A DNA stretch of 64,000 nucleotides from Archegozetes longisetosus (GCA_018873245.2 JAEMBT020000004.1:1464573-1528572); one strand, 5' to 3'. Positions 35,878 to 47,897 are shown, numbered from the stretch's first letter. Notes: generated by a model from the sequence alone, not told the origin. Made by a program: numbers and translations.

Positions 35878-36537
35878 AATCCGGGCTAATGGGCCTAAGG
35901 GGTTTTTGAACCCACCCCAAGTGTAATAAATCATTAGATTCAGTTCGTCGATCTGAACATTTTGATACCACACTTGACCACTTCCAACAACAACCTGACC
36001 ACTTCTGTCCAACTCTCGACGGAGGTAGTTGACCCCGCCAAGTGATATATCGTTGGACTCAGAACATAGAACTGAGCACTTTGATACCTTACTTGATCAA
36101 TTATCTCAAGTAGTTCTCGAGATATTCAACTTTTAGTTCTATAACTCAGCATGTTGACATAAAGTTACGAGAAGCCAACATCGTCTATCGGCGCCACCCA
36201 GACTTAAGCCCCTCGAAAATAGGTAAACCTGGATTTTTCGAGTCGTAACCCAGGTTTATCCATTACGAGGTATAAATCAAACAAAGATGAACATCTCAAG
36301 AACTACTTGTGTTAATTTATAAAGTGAGGTATCAAAATGCTCAGTTCGATATACTGAATCCAATGATATATCACTCGGCGTGGTCGACCACTTCCGTCGG
36401 GAGTTGGCTAGAAGTTGTCAGGTTCGGTCGGAGGTGATCTAGTGTGATATTTAAATGTTCAGTTCGACAAACTGAATCTAATGATGTATCACATTTGAGG
36501 TAGGGAGTTGGGACCCCTTAGACCCATTAGCCGGATT
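35878..36537. mobile_element. MITE with ~230-bp inverted ends tipped AATCCGGGCTAATGGG
   Basis: The left arm (35878-36130) and right arm (about 36310-36537) are inverted copies. Shared pieces are 'attcagttcgtcga', 'cattttgataccaca' and the tips ('atccgggctaatggg' against 'cccattagccggatt'). The body also has internal repeats of the same motif. A partial copy lies at 30127-30226. No coding content. Confidence 0.7.
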
Positions 36538-36841
36538 GACCCAAAAATACTCAGATTTTTCTTGCAAAATCTTTTTGATTTTTTCAACTAATTAGCAATT
36601 AAACCTACCAAAAATTGTCATTATTTGGAGCAAACTGGGAAATATCAATATTAGTACAATGATAAATTGAAAATTTAATATTTTTACTTAAAATTCTTTG
36701 ATTTTGAAAGTATTTCGTTGCATTTAACAATGTTTGAAAAATAACTTTGAAATATGTAAAGATTTTACAAACTAATAAAATTGACAAATGTTCGACTAAA
36801 TTTTATATCAAATAACTTCATCATATTTATAAATAATTCTG

Positions 36842-38345
36842 TGGCGGCGCTCATAACAATAAGCACAATAAAACTCAGTAATTTTGTGTGAAACCATTCA
36901 AAGTATCGCATGCATTGTACCATCGGTGTTTCATCATCTCCTTATCTGCAGTAACAGAACACAGAAACTGCTGTTTTGACGGTTGACAATTCTCTACCAG
37001 CAAAAACAAGCTCTGGAAATTTAGAGTTATGTTCTCCATTTTCAATTATTAATACCAAATGAGGGAGCATGAGATGGAGATAATATCGATGGCAGTGTAG
37101 AAAATCTCCATTGCACAGGTTTACTGCGTTAGCGATCGCATGTACCTATAAAGTTAAAATTAATGTTAGAGTAAAATAAAATTGAATTACGAAATTGTGA
37201 TAGTTTTTTCTTTCAGCAAGTAATTTTATAAAACTTAAATAAAATTTCATAGATATGCATCAGAATCTAGTTATTCGTTGCAACTAATTTGGATAACTTG
37301 CTCAACATATTAATAACTGGGGGAATATCTGCTTATCTCAGGTTTGAAACATTTTTAAAAATAATTTTAGAAGTTATTCTTTATTTTGACGAGTTAAAAA
37401 TTTAATTAAATTGCAAAAGTTTTACTTACACCACAGCTGGCACCATCTAATTGATCAGTGACAGTATAAAAGGCAAATTTAAAGTTCTCAAGATTTTCGT
37501 GGCATCGGAATAAACTGGAAGTCATAGAAACCAGTTCGTAATCCACTATATCTGAGTTGGTTCCACGTCAATTCAGCGCAAGTCAATTCAGCATCGAAAA
37601 TTCAGCGCCAACAATTCAGCGCTGCGACAATTCAGCGCTGCGACAATTAAGCGCACGTTTATTATAAATTAATTTTAAAGAAGAACAGAGACCTCTAGAC
37701 TGTTTGGTGTTCACAAGAAATAAATTTTTACCAAAAAATGTACAAAATATAACACATACATGTTTTGATAACTGAATAAACATATTTGGATTTCACTACT
37801 AATATTCCATGACTTATAATCATATTCTTATTAAATATAATTATTTTAAAAATATTTCTCCTTAATTCAAATCAAGTGAATTACAAATAAAGATTCTATC
37901 ACCTATAAGTATGTTTACTTGTAATTGTTGGTTGAAATTAAACACTTTTATAGATTGAAATTAGTGTCCCGTGAACACCTATTAATTTAGAGTTTCTGTT
38001 TTTCTTTAAAGTAATCGATTTTCCTGAAATTTTCAAAATGCGCTGAATTATCGCAGTGCTGAACTTTTGCGCGCTGAATTGTCGCAATGTTGAATTGTCG
38101 TAGCGCTGAATTGTCGCAGCGCTGAATTGTTATAGCGCTCAATTGTCATAGCGCCCAATTGTTGGCGCTCAATTGTCGTGCGCTGAATTGATTGCGCTGA
38201 ATTGACGTGCTACCATCTGAGTTCAATGAGTCGTAGACATCGATTCTAATAATTGATTTTGTTTCGCAATTTCCTTCTACACAAATCCGATGTCTCCTAT
38301 TCTGCAAATTCAGTATTTGCACAAAATTTCCTGATTGAGGAAGTG
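36842..38345 (-). pseudogene. Ulp1/C48-like protease plus PHD-finger gene, split by a MITE
   Basis: Read on the minus strand and ignoring the MITE (37559-38214), the frame gives 'FVQILNLQNRRHRICVEG', 'RIDVYDSL' (catalytic Asp region) and 'DQLDGASCG' (Gln and Cys). After a 286-bp GT-AG intron (37149-37434) come 'VHAIANAVNLCNGD', a 'FPEL' segment and a PHD-like 'FCYCR...MVQC..YFEWFH'. This is the C-terminal layout of transposon-associated Ulp1-PHD proteins found in many invertebrates. The catalytic His position reads HR rather than HW, an in-frame TAA stands inside the PHD part, and the MITE breaks the exon. It is a dead copy; what the N-terminus was cannot be seen. Confidence 0.65.
37559..38214. 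mobile_element. Mutator-type MITE with inverted minisatellite ends, inserted in the Ulp1-PHD exon
   Basis: The 656-bp element is flanked by ATCTGAGTT on both sides (37550-37558 and 38215-38223), a perfect 9-bp target duplication. Tips are GGTTCCACGTCAATTCAGCG and the inverse of GGTAGCACGTCAATTCAGCG. Left and right ends are arrays of 'CAATTCAGCGCTGCGA' units (about 5 left, about 10 right) in opposite orientation around an AT-rich core. Removing it restores the Ulp1 reading frame exactly, so its limits are firm. Confidence 0.92.
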
Positions 38346-39123
38346 GTCAAAATCGAAGTATTTTCTGTTAACTCTTGTCATATCTTTCAGAAAAATTGCA
38401 AAATCAAAATTTAAAATATCATTGTTGCAAAGATATCACTCCTTAATACCCAAACCCTATATGAATCAAACCAAAATATAACCTTATTTTTAATTTTAAT
38501 TAAGCTTAAATTCTTAATCTTATACACACATTCGTCATAATTTATTGTTTCTTTTTGCTAATCTATTAGTTGGCATATTCCCTAATATTTTGACTTCGAT
38601 ATTTTTATAGATCTAAATGAAGAACTGAAAAATTTATAATTGAATATTTTTATTGTTCTTCTAGCAGATGTAACCCTGATTAACTCTGTTTAACATTAAA
38701 TAATTTAACAACATTTTTTTGTAAAATTTCTACTCGCTGCCTTTTAATCAAGTCGATTATCAAGTCATAATAATACTGTATATTCGAGTCAATATTAAAG
38801 TCATAAAACTAATGGCGTGTTTGAAGCATATTTATATTCAGATATTCTTATATTTATAAAAATAAGATTGGTGATAAATTTACGGATGATTTATCTTGTA
38901 TGTATTGAGTCTTGAATTTCATGAATAGCTAAGAAAAAGTTCACCAATTATTCTGATAGTTCTGAGAATCGCCTACGTGCTAACATTTAAACTCATAAAT
39001 CTTTTAATAGTCTAGTATATTATTCTAAGCATCAATTTTTCTCTTTAAAGTTGATGAACAGCGCAATTGAAGTCATTCAAGTGCTTTTTGGTTAAATTAT
39101 GTTATTTTAAAGTTGTGCGTAAA
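38346..39123. other. Intergenic, no gene recognised
   Basis: It may include decayed upstream parts of the minus-strand Ulp1-PHD gene and holds the 5' flank of chemoreceptor gene 3. No clear motif. Confidence 0.4.
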
Positions 39124-41064
39124 ATGAATAAGGTTAAAGTTTATTCATTGGCTATATTTTCAAGGATACCGCAAAACTTGGGCATAGATTTTTGTAAACC
39201 ACTGGACGATGAATTGTCAATCAACGATATCGATAAGCCATTATATGATTACGGAATGATATATATTTATGACATTAATACTAATGCTATAACTGATAAA
39301 CGTTCGTTAAGAACTAGAAAATTCGTGAGCTTTCTATTTTTCATTTTTCAAGTGTTCAATGTTATGAGACTTTGTATTTATATTAAATTAACTACAAAAG
39401 AAAGAGTTCCAGATTATTGCTTTGATTTTATTCAAGAAGCTGGTGGATTCGTTGTATATTTTTATTTCGTTGTATTAGATGTCTCCTTCTGGACGTTAGG
39501 TTTTAGCTATCACTTCAGTAATGCAAAAGTAGATGATCTACAATGGATTGAAATCTTAAGAGTACTTAAAGGACTTTCACCTATTAATAAACTAAAGATC
39601 GATAACTGTATTCTAATTAAAAAATTCGTCATAAGAGTTAATTTTATTCATAGAGCATTCAAATCTATTGTTCAAATTTTGAGAGCTTCTTTTCTCGTTA
39701 TGGTTATTATTATCATTATATTCAAATACAATCTTAATTATTTAATTAAATATGGATTCATATCCTCAGCACTATTCTATACTTGGGTCTATTTTTCAGC
39801 TCCAGTAGTTTATTATGTTATGCAATATATTTATATTATTTGCTATTATTGTAAAATTCGTATGAACTCAATCAACAGAAGAACTGAATGTTTGATAAAC
39901 AAATCCTTTGTATCTTTTACACTAATTGATAGTCAACTCGAAGAACACAACGACATGTTCAATACTATTTATGATTATAACAGATTCTTAAAGAAAATCT
40001 ATTTAGTATTCATTCTTTGTATGATTCCATACGATTTGATTTTACTGCATGAGACTCTGTTCGAAGACTTACCAATTCATACATTTGTCGTTGTTTCCCT
40101 AACTTTGATTTTCTCTCTATTTCTACAATCATTTCTTAACTCAATTTGTGCTTCAGTTTCGAAAGAAGTTTTGAAGTCAGAAGAATTAATTCACAAATTG
40201 ATGATGAACTCTGGAACTGTTATTAACAGTAAAAGGAAACTAAAAGTAAAAATCAATTTCAAGTAAGTTTCATGAGATCAAAAATAAATTATCTTATTTT
40301 CAAACATAGTTAATCTCATTGATGGAAAGAGTTGGCAATAAGACAATTAAAGTAGGACTTTCGTGTGGAAATCTGTATGTCATGACGCCATTAACTGCGT
40401 TCAAGGTAAGCAAAAAGGAAGATGCCCAAATAACTTAAGGTCTGCTTAATGGCCAACACCGATCAAATGGGTATCTCTAGAAAGCCTATTAGGAGCTGGG
40501 TTTATGTTCTTAAGAATTTTTCAAATATACTATGGCTGTAAAAGTTATAAGCTATTGAGTACGAGGACGAAAGTTAATTGTATTCAATGTTTATGAAGAT
40601 CGCAACACTTTGTTGTTACAGTCATTTGTTGTTCATCTCTCAAAGGGCGTAGCGGAGAATCTTGCGTGGATGCTTTCTCAAGCGTGATTTTAGCCTTGCT
40701 GGATCATGTTTGCTGTGTTCTCGAAAGGGCTGAAAAAGATACCGAATAGTTTTTAGTTCTATTAACACTACTAATTTAGAGTTTCTTTCATTTCTAATTA
40801 AAGATTACTATGATAACTGGATTTCAGTCTTAGAACTTTAGTGCTCCACAATTCTCTAAGCCCTTATTTCATTAAACGATAGTTGCGAATATCGACTTAG
40901 CTCTTCATAAGCTTTAAATCGTTATCCAATCATATCAGCGATAAATAGACCTAGTCCTCATAAATTTTTAAAATAATAGTTTCTATCACCTTTTTTAGAT
41001 GTTTATTATTATCTGTCGATTCTTTCTACTCATACATAAGTTGGCCTATTCTTTGAAATCTTAG
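39124..41064 (+). CDS. Seven-helix chemoreceptor of the arthropod gustatory-receptor superfamily, gene 3
   Basis: Exons 39124-40245, 40310-40405 and 40999-41064, both introns phase 0, encode 427 aa. The start is the first ATG in frame (MNKVKV). Sequence in common with gene 1 includes 'INDIDKPLYDYGMIY', 'RVPDYCFDFIQEAGG', 'LQWIEILRVLKGLSPINK', 'YIYIICYYCKIRMNSINR' and the last exon 'ICRFFLLIHKLAYSLK'. Seven hydrophobic segments are present. The second intron is 593 bp against 72 in gene 1 and contains a GC-richer patch near 40630-40740 of unknown origin. The gene looks intact. Its N-terminal ~35 residues, absent in gene 1, are shared in part with gene 2. Confidence 0.87.
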
Positions 41065-41698
41065 TCAATATCCTTGGGTTACTTGAGCTCGATAATAAAC
41101 ATAGATCGTAAAGATTAAGAAATGTTTCATAGTTCTAAAGTAAAGATAATTTCTTGCACAATATCAGAATTTTAAATTGAATTTTCTGTTTCCTCTATAT
41201 CCGATAAATTGTTAATCATAAGTAATACTGTTAATGGAATGTCTATAAATATATATAGTCTTATATTTATTAAGTGTGTTATCTGTTTATTAAAAATATG
41301 TCTTTAAGTTTTAGGCGTAACAAAGCTGTTGAGAGTTGTGAGTCAAATAATTAATATGCATACTTTTGCTATACTTACCTATGCACCTTTACAAACTCAG
41401 ATGGATATGTGCGACTCAAAGTTTAGGTTAAGTTGAATGTGGAGAGTAGTTAGTTAGTTAGTATTTAGATTTTGAAGAGGAAATAGAAAAAGAATTCTGT
41501 AGCTTCTGTGCACTTTGTATTGATATGGTGGTTTCATGTAGTAGAAATTAATATTAATAGTATCATTGTATTAGCAATTTGTATTAATATTACAATTAGT
41601 GTTTTAGTATATTAGTATATTAGCCTATTTTATACCTTTTATATAATTTATTTATGTATTGGTTTTATTTTATATTCATTTTCTTTATTAAATATATG
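41065..41698. other. 3' flank of chemoreceptor gene 3
   Basis: AT-rich sequence with a TTAG-rich tandem patch (about 41440-41470). No gene supported. Confidence 0.4.
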
Positions 41699-42213
41699 TA
41701 GGGTGACTACATCTGGTTTGCCTCATGACGGGACAAGAATATCAAAGGGGGAACCCTAAAATTTTTAAAAATAAAATGCTCTTTTATTAGTCGTTATAAA
41801 TAATTAGGTATCAAAAATACATTCTAATATTAAAATATAGGAATTATTATTCATAACTGGTTTCAAAGGTATATTTTTTGTTAGAAATGGCATCTTTCAA
41901 AAGTTATTCAAAGTTAGAAATACTGGTCACTTATCAGATATAAGTGAAGGCAGAAAAGATTAATTGAATAACTTTTTGTTTTAAACCACAGGTGTTCAAT
42001 ACATTAAACTGGGTTTCTTAATCCTTTATTATTTGTAAAATAAATCCAATGTTTGAATTTCTAAGAAATGTTTTTCTAGACACATTGTTGAAAATGAAAA
42101 TCGAAAAATGGGACAAATTATTGTTCTAAAGCTTTTGGTCTGACTGGATTTCTGTCTTTTTTCTTTAGAAAGACGGGACTGTCCCGTCAAAAACGGGACG
42201 GGTGGTCACCCTA
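41699..42213 (+). mobile_element. MITE of the TAGGGTGACCAC family, copy B
   Basis: 515 bp with tips TAGGGTGACTAC and the inverse of TAGGGTGACCACCC. Flanks AATATATG and AATATACG differ at one base, an 8-bp target duplication that fits hAT-type integration. It contains the repeated 'gacggga'/'tcccgtc' motifs. Copies A and C are elsewhere in the window. Confidence 0.85.
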
Positions 42214-42893
42214 AATATACGTCTTAAATATATGTTATAGTGTTCAGTGCTATTTTACACAATATTATTGCTTACTTCGCCAGTCCTCGGACCAGCATAA
42301 CAATACATTATAAGTGTATGTTAATTTTTCTAATGTTCACTTTAAATCTTCTATGAAATAAAATTACAAAACACTTGACTGTACTCAGAACACAAAAAAT
42401 GGCTTATCAGCAACACGTTTTCTTCGGTTTAAACTTCTTTCATAGAATAAACTTTTATATTTCATATCAGAAGGCTATCAGAATAGTTTTTTGTACTTAA
42501 ATTTTCACTGACATATACAAAGGATATGTCAGTATTTAATGCTAAGAAATGCCTAAAAGTATGTAGTATTTCTACTGACCTATACCAACATATCATATAT
42601 CATTGAAAAGCTCTCGTCAAGCTGAGTTCAACGATACCATACATGATGACCTGTGACCTCAGGTTTACCGACAGGTGACGTCTGACTTTTGACCTCTGAC
42701 CATAATTTTCGATTACTAAAACATGTATATCGTGGAAAATGTCTTGACAAATTGCATATAATGATAACAATCACGTGACATTGAGTCTTAAGATTTGTCA
42801 GTACTTAATACTAAGAAATATCTAAAAGTATAATGTAGTAAAAAATCATTTTAATAATTTTATTAGACATTGAAGTATGCATATATCAACTCA
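42214..42893. other. Intergenic with a ~43-bp direct repeat pair and a DR1-like motif
   Basis: 'gtcagtatttaatgctaaga' near 42528-42570 recurs as 'gtcagtacttaatactaaga' near 42798-42842, about 270 bp apart in direct orientation. Between them lies TGACCT-G-TGACCT (42647-42659), a nuclear-receptor DR1 pattern, and more TGACC copies up to 42700. No coding sequence. Confidence 0.5.
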
Positions 42894-43640
42894 TTAATTC
42901 ATATTATGTATGAATGTATCATATTCATCATATTGATTAGCTATCTCAATAGTGGTTGTTAATCTTGTTGAAGATACTCCACTTGGACCTGATATACTTG
43001 ATAAATCGGGATATAATCTTGAATTTCGTTGCGCTTCATTTATATCTAAGCTTTCTTCTTCGCTTTCGCTTGTTTCAATAATTGGAATTGAAGGAAATAT
43101 TTTAGCTAATGATTTTGCCATTTTTGCTGAATTTTCATCTTTCCCGAGGCTTAACTTATAGATCATAGTCGCTACGTGTGAACAACAACCCAAAGTGCGT
43201 TTTCCACTTTTACAGGTACAAAACCAGCCATTAATTGCATCCAAAAAATTATTATTGGGTTTATAAGTAACATAAGTATTGTAGGTTTTTGCATTAGGGT
43301 GACGCGATTGAACACGAGTTCGTATTAAAGTAACACTAGGGTCTAATACATTGTTTTATCCTCAAATACTTCGATATTTTCAAGATCATTTAAGTAGCTT
43401 AAAGATTGTTTCAATTGATAACTTCCAAGAGTTATATTGTTTTTAATAGTATTGAAATCTAGCTTCGGAAAATTCTTAATTGAAGCAAATTCAACAGTCT
43501 TAAAGGTCTTGCGTTTCCTGTCCAATCCATAAATCTTCAAAATACCCTCCAGTTTATTTGAATTTTTTGATCTAGGTTTCATTTGATCCTCAATTAATGG
43601 CGGATTATCTTTATCAGAAAAAAGCCTTTTATGGAAGCGA
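42894..43640 (-). pseudogene. SWIM zinc-finger protein, transposon-associated, 3' part
   Basis: On the minus strand 43640-43345 and, after a one-base frame change near 43345, 43344-42894 give a continuous protein. It shows 'RVQSRHPNAKTYNTYV' and then the SWIM zinc-binding motif in 'FCTCKSGKRTLGCCSHVA' (CxC...CxH), followed by an acidic Ser-rich tail. Proteins with this C-terminus occur in large numbers in arthropod and cnidarian genomes and are usually transposon-derived. The N-terminal part, including any nuclease domain, is not seen. It would have lain where the inverted-repeat element at 43659 begins. Confidence 0.6.
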
Positions 43641-44094
43641 TTTATAAGAACAACGGGGTTGGCTTTTATTTTCCCGAGAAGCTAGCAAAGCCATTACATG
43701 CCTATATATTTATCATCAGTATCACCTGACAAGCAAAAAAGTCTCAAGCCACACCCACTTCCGACGAAGTCTAAGCTCCGCCTACAAAAAAATCTTGAGC
43801 TACGCCCACCAAAATTTTCCTTAATGTTCTTCTAAGTATACTGGTTAAGAATATAAAAACGGATTCTCGAAATTCCTTATTTTGCTCATAAAAAACTACT
43901 TCAAATATTGTTTCAACGATATGATTCAACGAATTTCATAAAATATTTAATGGCTAAATAGCTGCACGCAATTTTTAAAAAATATTTTATATATATGAAA
44001 AGGAATTTACTAAGTTTATGCATGCAAATCATGAAGTTCAATTATTTTATTGAAATTTATTGCACCAATACAATTTTCAAGATTTAATGAGTAT

Positions 44095-44842
44095 TGTGAA
44101 ATAGAAAAATATTATTTAGTTTTTATGTTTATTCAGTTTGTTTTCTTCGTTTTAAGAATAAGATATTAATCTATTTTTGATAAGATAAAAATAAAGTAAT
44201 TGTAGAAACTGTAGTTACATCTTTTAGGTGTCCTAAGTTTTTAGTTACAGTACAGGTAAATTTCCAATTGACTATGTATTGTTTACCTAAATTACAAGTA
44301 TTTTGATGTAAGAATAATTTTTTCCATTGAGCTAAATATAGTAAGTTTAGGACATCAAAAAGAGTATAAAAGCAGAGGTGATTTCTTATTAAGGACAGTC
44401 GTATTTTCTTACTTTGTACTGTAAAGTATGTAAGAATACTCTCTTACTCTGTACTCATAGTATTAAGAAATCATCTCTTACTCTGTACTGTATAGTATGT
44501 AAGAAATCTCTCTTACTTAGTACTGTATGGTATGTAAGAAAAGTAATAGTTAGTCACTACTATTGTATCGTTATATATATATATTTGTATTAATAAAAGA
44601 AGATTTCTATTAAAAGTAAGTTGTAACTTAATTTTGTACTAAAGCACAATTCTATCGAGTCCTATTAGACTCTCTGATAGAATTATAAGTAACTACGGAT
44701 TGGGATCTTACATTGAGGCCCCCCGATTCCAATTCGTACAACTTGGACAAACACACACACACACATGAAAGACCCTACAAAAAACATTTAGATCGGGTCT
44801 TTCGTGTATAGATGATCCCTCGTCACAGAAATAAATGTGACA
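44095..44842 (+). repeat. 5' LTR
   Basis: 748 bp, TGTGAA...TGTGACA. It has a TATAAAAG box at 44365-44372, an AATAAA at 44592-44597, and four tandem imperfect copies of a GTAAGAAATCTCTCTTACT-type motif (about 44395-44530) downstream of the TATA box, a likely regulatory or structural array. An (AC)n tract lies near 44753-44764. Confidence 0.95.
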
Positions 44843-44846
44843 ATTT

Positions 44847-44864
44847 TGGTGGAGGCGCCGGGTA
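44847..44864 (+). promoter_or_regulatory. Primer-binding site, probably tRNA-Ala, overlapping a splice-donor consensus
   Basis: TGGTGGAGGCGCCGGGTA begins five bases after the LTR. Its complement ends in CCTCCA-CCA, as tRNA-Ala does. The tRNA-Ala(TGC) gene at 59553-59624 matches the first nine bases exactly, and most of the rest fits the GCCGGG-type end of tRNA-Ala(AGC) in animals. The 3' end of the site reads GG|GTAAGG (GT at 44862-44863), a strong 5' splice-site consensus. Confidence 0.7.
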
Positions 44865-45103
44865 AGGCAAAAAGCCCCAACTAGAGCAAAGTATAGTAGG
44901 GTAACATACAGCATAGTAACGATACAAGTTTATCCAATTTTATTATGCGTATGAATGAAAGTTTAGATTTGTTACATGATATTCAATTTGAAACCTTACT
45001 TTTAGTGCTATTTAATATCATTTACTATTACATTCTTTATTATATAATTTTTAATTAAAACTTCTACACTGAAAAGCGGTTACTTCATACATAATTCATA
45101 AAA

Positions 45104-47655
45104 ATGAGTAAAATCATATTAATTGTATTTTTTATGTACCTAAATACAAGCTATTATAAATCTTCCACACTACATGACTTTAGACATAAAACACTTGCTG
45201 GAAGTCATGGTTTACAGATAAATAGAATAGGAACTGGACTAATCTTCAGCCATGAATGGTCACATATCATAAAAATAAAGTGGCCTACTATAAATGCTAT
45301 CAGATGGAATCCCAAACAGATTCCTTGCAGAATTTATGCACATCCTGCCGATAATCCCTCTATCTTAAGGTACAGAAATGCTAGTCTTGTACCACCAACC
45401 AAAAAGCATCTCGAGAGTAGTATTTATGAAATGTGTGACAAAATAAATAAGGGAGTCCAAATATTAGCAAATTCAATAAATAATCTATACAGAAATGTTG
45501 CATTAGAAATAAAATCCACATATATCTCGAGACATGAGAGATCTTATCAAAAAACCAAAAGAGCAATTTTACCATTTGTTGGTCAAATCCTTAAAGAATT
45601 ATTTGGTAGTGGCACTATTAAAGATGAAAATAGAATAAAGAAAGATGTAGAAAAGCTAATGAATATGATTGCAATGCAAAGAAATGCAACTGCAACTCTT
45701 GCCAATAGTTTTGTTGGTATGTCAGAATTATTTGATTCCAGAAGCAAACAAATTTCTAAGGCAATGTCAATTCTAGGCGAACACGTTAATAATGTCGATA
45801 AACAAATAGACTTGCTATGGGAGAATGTGAATAATCTCTATTTAAGTGATCATTATGCAATTCAAGCATCATTTAATATGATTGATGCTATATCTGCTTC
45901 AGTTTCAGCAATTTATAATGTAACTTTATTATCTAACAGTTTTACAAATTGGGAAACAGCCATTTTACAATTGAGGAATGGGTACCTGCCATTTAATATT
46001 ATTCCTTGGCCGATTCTAAAAGAAATATTAATCGAGATAGACAGATCGGTTAAACCAATGTATGAATTAGGCATTAATTTAGAAAATTGGGAAAGATACT
46101 ATATTTTAAAATTAGTTACCGTATCAATTACTGCTGAAGACGCATATTTAAAACTATCAGTACCACTCAAAAGATTGAACAAAGAAGTTGAATTTGATTT
46201 GTACTCCCCAGTCTCATTGCCTATTCCTTGTCATTCAAAAATCTGTAATTACTATGGGAGAATGAGTAATCACAGTGAATACATAAAGCTAAAAATTAGT
46301 GACAAAATTTGGCTGGTTAGAAAGAATGATATGGATTTGGTCTATGAAATAGGCTTATTTAATCTTAATTGTATACCTATTGCCGCACATCAATTATGTT
46401 ATACTTTCGATTCTAGTTCGGTTAGAGATATAGATAATTGCGATAAATCCTTATGGATTTGGGAACAAACCGATATCCCAAAATTCTGTAGTTTTGAGTT
46501 GATTCAATCAGCACATTATAGACCAATAAAAATTTCTGATGAGTCATATCTCGTACATAAAGAAACAGTTCCTAGTTATACAATATTTTGCGAAAATAAA
46601 ATGCCAGTCATTTTTGAAGTTAAAAACTGGACCGAACTTGTTGTAATCCCAGAAAATTGCTATTTATCCTCAACAAATATTATGATTCAAGGTCCTCCCC
46701 ATTCTTACAATAATGATACCTTAGTAAAAATTAAGACTCCGACATTTCTTTTTGACACAATGACAGTACCATACTTCAATACCTCAATAGAAAAACAAGT
46801 TATGAAAAATCAAAATTTAATCTAACTGACTTTAAATCAATGATAAGTATCGATAATTCATTGTTGACTACAGTGACAGGATATCTTTTCCACTCAAATG
46901 AACATTTGAGTAATTCATTCTATAAATTAAGTGACTTTCATAAAATAAGTAGTTTCAATTTCTCAATTGTTTCAGTGATTTCAATATTTGGGAAAGTTTT
47001 GTCCTATTTTGTTGATTTTGTGGTACTTGTAAGTCTTATAAGAGAAAATCGTTGGTTTTTAGGAATTGCGGCTAGTGTAACAGTTGATAGAGTAACTGCG
47101 AACCCGATATTTTCATATGAAGAGCTTATCGATATTCAAATATTAAATAACCTAATTGACATCACATTTGTTATTATGTTTATTATTTTTATTATTGTTA
47201 TGATAAGAAGTAAGCAAATAAAGTCTACAATCATATCTTTTCATAGAGCGAAAGTTAATGCTGAGTATAATCGTGACTGGTATTTTGTAATTAATTTCAC
47301 TCTTGTTAGTCACACTTTTAAAAGCACTCTCAAACAGTATATAACAATTGAAGTGCCTTTATCATCAATTCCCAATCTACCGATAGGACTGGCAGCCTCT
47401 GGAAACTTAGACCTAATAAACCCTAGAAATGCTTTTATCATAACAGAAAACGAAAGTCATGATGGAATTTTAATAGTATGTCCGATAAGAGTCACTAATA
47501 GCCGTACAAACCCTGAAAGAACTATAATGAAAGATGTACACTTGTTTATCAATTATGATGACTTAATGTGGTATGATAATAATAGACCTAAGCAAGTGAA
47601 GCCGCAAATGAACGGAAGCGCTTATCTTAGCCTCTATTGCAAAACATTAGTTTAA
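45104..47655 (+). pseudogene. env: env: baculovirus-F-like envelope glycoprotein, frame broken near 46800-46825
   Basis: The first frame (45104-46825, 573 aa) has a signal peptide (about 1-18), a furin-type site KTKR ending at residue 153, then a hydrophobic, Gly/Phe-containing fusion-peptide-like segment and a long helical region. This is the layout of baculovirus F and errantivirus Env proteins. Cysteines cluster toward its end. A second frame (to 47655) continues after a single-base shift close to the A-rich run at 46800-46820. It carries two hydrophobic segments (about 46966-47040 and 47155-47205) and a ~150-aa C-terminal domain I do not recognise. The break separates ectodomain from membrane anchor, so no anchored Env is made from this copy unless ribosomes shift. 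Its place between primer-binding site and gag is odd. Confidence 0.75.
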
Positions 47656-47897
47656 CACATTAAACAAAAAGAAAACATATCAAAATGTAAATAGTAGCTA
47701 GATTTGTAAATATTAGGTTTATTGCCAGATTAGTAAGTAGATGATAAAACACCTAAAGCACAGACTACTTAATAAGTTATCTTATATAAACAAAAACTTT
47801 AGTTAGCGAAACTTATAACTCAAATCATTTAGTGTTATAATTTGAAAGTGAAAACAAGTTCTTAATATATATATATTAAACAACTTTGAAGTGAAAA
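47656..47897 (+). other. env-gag spacer
   Basis: About 240 AT-rich bases without coding content. Candidate 3' splice sites ending in TTTAG lie near 47804 and 47832. A spliced mRNA from the leader donor at 44862 to here would remove env and bring gag to the 5' end. This is inference only. Confidence 0.3.

Noticed and set aside
37570-38205. Regularly spaced repeats that could suggest a CRISPR array
   Set aside because: Units are short, imperfect, directly abutting and in two opposing arrays inside an element with a 9-bp target duplication; there are no unique spacers and the genome is eukaryotic.
44708-44914. Minus-strand open frame across the 5' LTR end
   Set aside because: It is antisense to the LTR and PBS and includes an (AC)n tract.
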